From: a virus
Reading direction: 5' to 3' (one strand)
Virus record (IMG/VR): IMGVR_UViG_3300049459_000325
Location: 1 to 22,549 of that record
Length of the DNA: 22,549 nucleotides
In this document: one piece after another, positions 20,793-22,549 of the stretch
Layout: each line of letters opens with the position of its first letter
How positions within the stretch are numbered: the stretch's first letter is position 1
Notes under the pieces: model-generated
What the model was told of the DNA's origin: nothing
Databases searched by the model: none
Seen by the model: only the letters and a program-made list of their open reading frames with translations
Translations under genes and position numbers: made by a program

Positions 20793-21842
20793 ATGCGACC
20801 CCGCAAAGCCGAGACACGCAATTTGCCGCCACGGATGTACCAATGGACAAGGAAACGAAAAAGCGGAAAGGATTGGATTGCGTATTACTATCTGGATCTC
20901 GCCGGCAAGGCTATTCCTCTGGGCAAGGATCTGGATCAAGCCAGAATCAAATGGGCCGAACTCGAAGCCAAGGAGAAACCGCTCGACCTACGCACCATGA
21001 AGGGCATCTTCGACCGATACATCCGCGACGTCGTCCCGAAGAAAGCGGCGCGCACACAAAAGGACAACCTGGCGGAGATCAAGCAACTACGCCCTATGTT
21101 CGACAGTGCCCCGATTGATTCGATCACACCAGCAACGATTGCCGGATACCGGGATGCAAGAACAGCAAAGGTACGGGCAAACCGCGAAATTGCGACCCTC
21201 TCTCATATCTTCAATACAGCTCGGGAATGGGGCCTGACCACCAAGGAAAACCCATGCCAGGGCGTTCGCAAGAACAAGGAGAAGCCGCGGGACTATTACG
21301 CAAATGACGTGGTTTGGGGTGCGGTCTACAAAAAGGCAGCACAAGAGCTGAAAGACGCGATGGACTTGGCCTATCTGACCGGGCAGCGACCGGCAGATGT
21401 CCTGGTGATGCGAAAAGATGACGTTGAGGGGGAATACTTGATGGTGCAGCAGAACAAAACCCACAAAAAGCTTCGCATCCAGATCAACGCCGGCGGGACG
21501 GCAAACAGCCTCGGGCAGCTGATCACGAAGATAACGGAGCGCAATGCCCGGCACCTGTCGAGCTACCTGATCGTCAGTCGGTATGGTAAGCGGATGACTG
21601 CAACGATGCTGAGAAAGCGCTGGGACGTCGCCAGGGAGGCAGCGCGATTGGAAGCCATCGAAGCTGGCGACACGCTTCTGGCGGGCAGAATTGGAGAGTT
21701 TCAGTTCCGCGACATCCGGCCAAAAGCCGCCTCGGAAATAACTGACGTCGGTGAGGCGAGTCTGCTCCTTGGACACACCAAAGGCGACATCACCGAGCGG
21801 GTATACCGCCGAGTGGGGGCCATTGCCAGGCCGTCAAAATAA
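20793..21842 (+). CDS. int: Phage integrase, tyrosine recombinase
   Basis: The 349-aa enzyme has an N-terminal arm-binding part (1-62), a core-binding SAM-like part (65-160) and a catalytic domain. Catalytic residues are Arg199 (LTGQRPADV), Arg309 (in FRDIRPKAAS), His328 (LLGHTKG) and Tyr338 (ERVYRR). The usual first His of the HxxR box is replaced by Arg306, common in this subgroup. It is about 130 bp from the tRNA-Ser fragment, so it is the enzyme that integrated the prophage. Confidence 0.93.
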   Translation: MRPRKAETRNLPPRMYQWTRKRKSGKDWIAYYYLDLAGKAIPLGKDLDQARIKWAELEAKEKPLDLRTMKGIFDRYIRDVVPKKAARTQKDNLAEIKQLRPMFDSAPIDSITPATIAGYRDARTAKVRANREIATLSHIFNTAREWGLTTKENPCQGVRKNKEKPRDYYANDVVWGAVYKKAAQELKDAMDLAYLTGQRPADVLVMRKDDVEGEYLMVQQNKTHKKLRIQINAGGTANSLGQLITKITERNARHLSSYLIVSRYGKRMTATMLRKRWDVAREAARLEAIEAGDTLLAGRIGEFQFRDIRPKAASEITDVGEASLLLGHTKGDITERVYRRVGAIARPSK

Positions 21843-21869
21843 GCCAAAAAAACCGTTATAAAACTCAAA

Positions 21870-21906
21870 CAGCACCCCTTGTAGAATGCGGCCTACAGAG
21901 GTGCTG
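21870..21906. repeat. Inverted repeat between int and att
   Basis: CAGCACC pairs with GGTGCTG, with an inner TGTAG/CTACA stem and a small bulge. There is no T-tract after it on the plus strand; on the minus strand it is followed by T-rich sequence. It may be an integrase arm site region or a terminator protecting int from host transcription. Confidence 0.35.
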
Positions 21907-21966
21907 CAAAATAAAAGTATTGGAACGAAAAAAAGCTGCAAGCCACGGATTCAGAGGACTTCTATA

Positions 21967-22027
21967 GCGGACTTGAAAACCGTCGACTGTAACAGGTCCA
22001 TGAGTTCGAATCCCATCGCCTCCGCCA
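21967..22027 (+). other. attR: 3' half of a tRNA-Ser(UGA) gene
   Basis: The sequence has the anticodon loop CTTGAAA (anticodon TGA, 21974-21976), the variable arm, the T-arm TTCGAAT and the acceptor end GCCTCCGCCA. The 5' acceptor strand and D arm that should precede it are missing; phage DNA with int lies there instead, and the anticodon stem has one mismatch (A21971). This is the host 3' end left after integration. The complete tRNA should lie at the other prophage end, outside the window. Confidence 0.75.
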
Positions 22028-22035
22028 TATTTATA

Positions 22036-22070
22036 CGACAAAGCCCTGATTATTCAGGGCTTTGTCGTTT
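22036..22070 (+). terminator. Terminator of the tRNA-Ser gene
   Basis: A perfect 14-bp inverted repeat, CGACAAAGCCCTGA with its complement, around TTAT, followed by TTT. It belongs to the host side of the att site. Confidence 0.85.
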
Positions 22071-22242
22071 CTGAGCTTACGACACAAGAACTGAAGCTCT
22101 CATCACCGCCCAAGGTGCGCACTGCCTACGCTGGTACGCTCACCACAGGAATCGGCTTCGCTTTGAGTGTGTTTTGTGCAGTCTGGCGTCGCGCTGCAGA
22201 AGTTGAAAAGGTCGTCGATCTCGAGCAGATCCTACTGAACAA
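22071..22242. other. Host DNA without a recognised gene
   Basis: No frame here has a ribosome site or recognisable product. An 86-codon plus frame (22115-22375) runs through the terminator and antisense to the next gene and is not supported. Confidence 0.4.
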
Positions 22243-22282
22243 ACATAAAAAATCCGATGCCAGAGATCCGGTATCGGATTTT
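22243..22282 (-). terminator. Terminator of the minus-strand host gene
   Basis: AAAATCCGAT pairs with ATCGGATTTT, extended by three inner pairs, and runs into TTTTTTATGTTT on the minus strand. It lies about 36 bases after the stop of the 76-aa gene. Confidence 0.75.
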
Positions 22283-22318
22283 CGGGGAAACCTGCTGCGA
22301 TTCGAACGCATAAGAGCA

Positions 22319-22549
22319 TTACGACACTTTGCTGAGCTGAGCTTTTTCGTCAGTCTCACGATCCGAGTAAGCTGAAGTCTTCTCAGTTTTGTGTGCGTTC
22401 TTGATGGCCTCTGCTTTCTCGACAACATCGCGTTGAGAAGCAATGGCCTTGCTGATCACATTTTTGAACACGCCCCGTTTCGTCTCTGGGGACGCATTGC
22501 AGAAAAATTCAGCCATAGGACTGGTTTTTCCGGTCTTAGCTGCAGTCAT
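22319..22549 (-). CDS. Small host protein, 76 aa (may start beyond the edge)
   Basis: The frame begins MTAAKTGKTSPMAEFFCNASPETKRGVFKNVISKAIASQRDVVEKA and ends in a charged Lys/Glu-rich tail. Small proteins with this 'MAEFF..A.PE.K..V...V..KA...Q' pattern are, as I recall, frequent in Pseudomonas; no function is known. The ATG at the last base of the window is taken as start, but an upstream start cannot be excluded. It is followed by a strong terminator. Confidence 0.65.
   Translation of the reverse strand: MTAAKTGKTSPMAEFFCNASPETKRGVFKNVISKAIASQRDVVEKAEAIKNAHKTEKTSAYSDRETDEKAQLSKVS

Noticed and set aside
21886-22074. 62-codon plus-strand frame over the att site
   Set aside because: It runs through the tRNA fragment and its terminator.
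1-22549. CRISPR array or insertion sequence
   Set aside because: No regularly spaced identical repeats and no transposase frame were seen anywhere in the window.

Overview
The window is most of the right half of a temperate phage integrated in a Pseudomonas chromosome, plus a little host DNA at the far right. The genus call rests on GC-rich coding, a DUF1654 gene (a family found mainly in Pseudomonas) and a DUF4224/integrase pair. The phage combines a lambda-type control and replication layout with a lambda/Mu-type head and a contractile (P2-like) tail, so it is a temperate myovirus-like prophage. The left end is cut inside the baseplate genes. The right end is an att site made of the 3' half of a serine tRNA gene, followed by host sequence.

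Layout, read in the direction of late transcription (minus strand, right to left). Immunity region: a Cro-like gene (15824-16099) and a CI repressor with an S24 peptidase domain (16187-16843) diverge from a three-site operator. A 38-aa gene, an O-like initiator with iteron-like repeats inside the gene, and a DnaB-type helicase follow. Next come a 69-aa gene, a second full-length tyrosine recombinase, a zinc-finger protein and a Q-type antiterminator (11294-11683). The late block is holin, an unassigned phage protein, small and large terminase, gpW-like head protein, portal, a ClpP-protease/gpT-like capsid fusion, DUF2190, gpFII-like, gp37-like, gpV spike, a 68-aa protein and a gp25-like baseplate protein. 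Rho-independent terminators sit inside this late block, as expected if Q antitermination is needed to read through.

Plus-strand arm: right of cI lie a DUF1654 gene under a LexA box, then a two-site operator over a strong promoter (PL) with a boxA-like element in its leader. A LuxR-type regulator with a putative membrane segment, a small membrane protein, DUF4224 (likely excisionase) and the attachment-site integrase follow.

Three AT-rich cargo genes stand out from the phage backbone and oppose the surrounding operons: a three-helix membrane/coiled-coil protein between Q and the holin (10251-11219, plus), and a putAbiC-like membrane protein (18703-19287, minus) and a DUF2971 protein (19613-20290, minus). 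The last two flank the decayed C-terminus of a cytosine-5 DNA methyltransferase. These are the best candidates for superinfection-exclusion or anti-phage functions. Their role is inferred from position, composition and family, and is not shown by the sequence.
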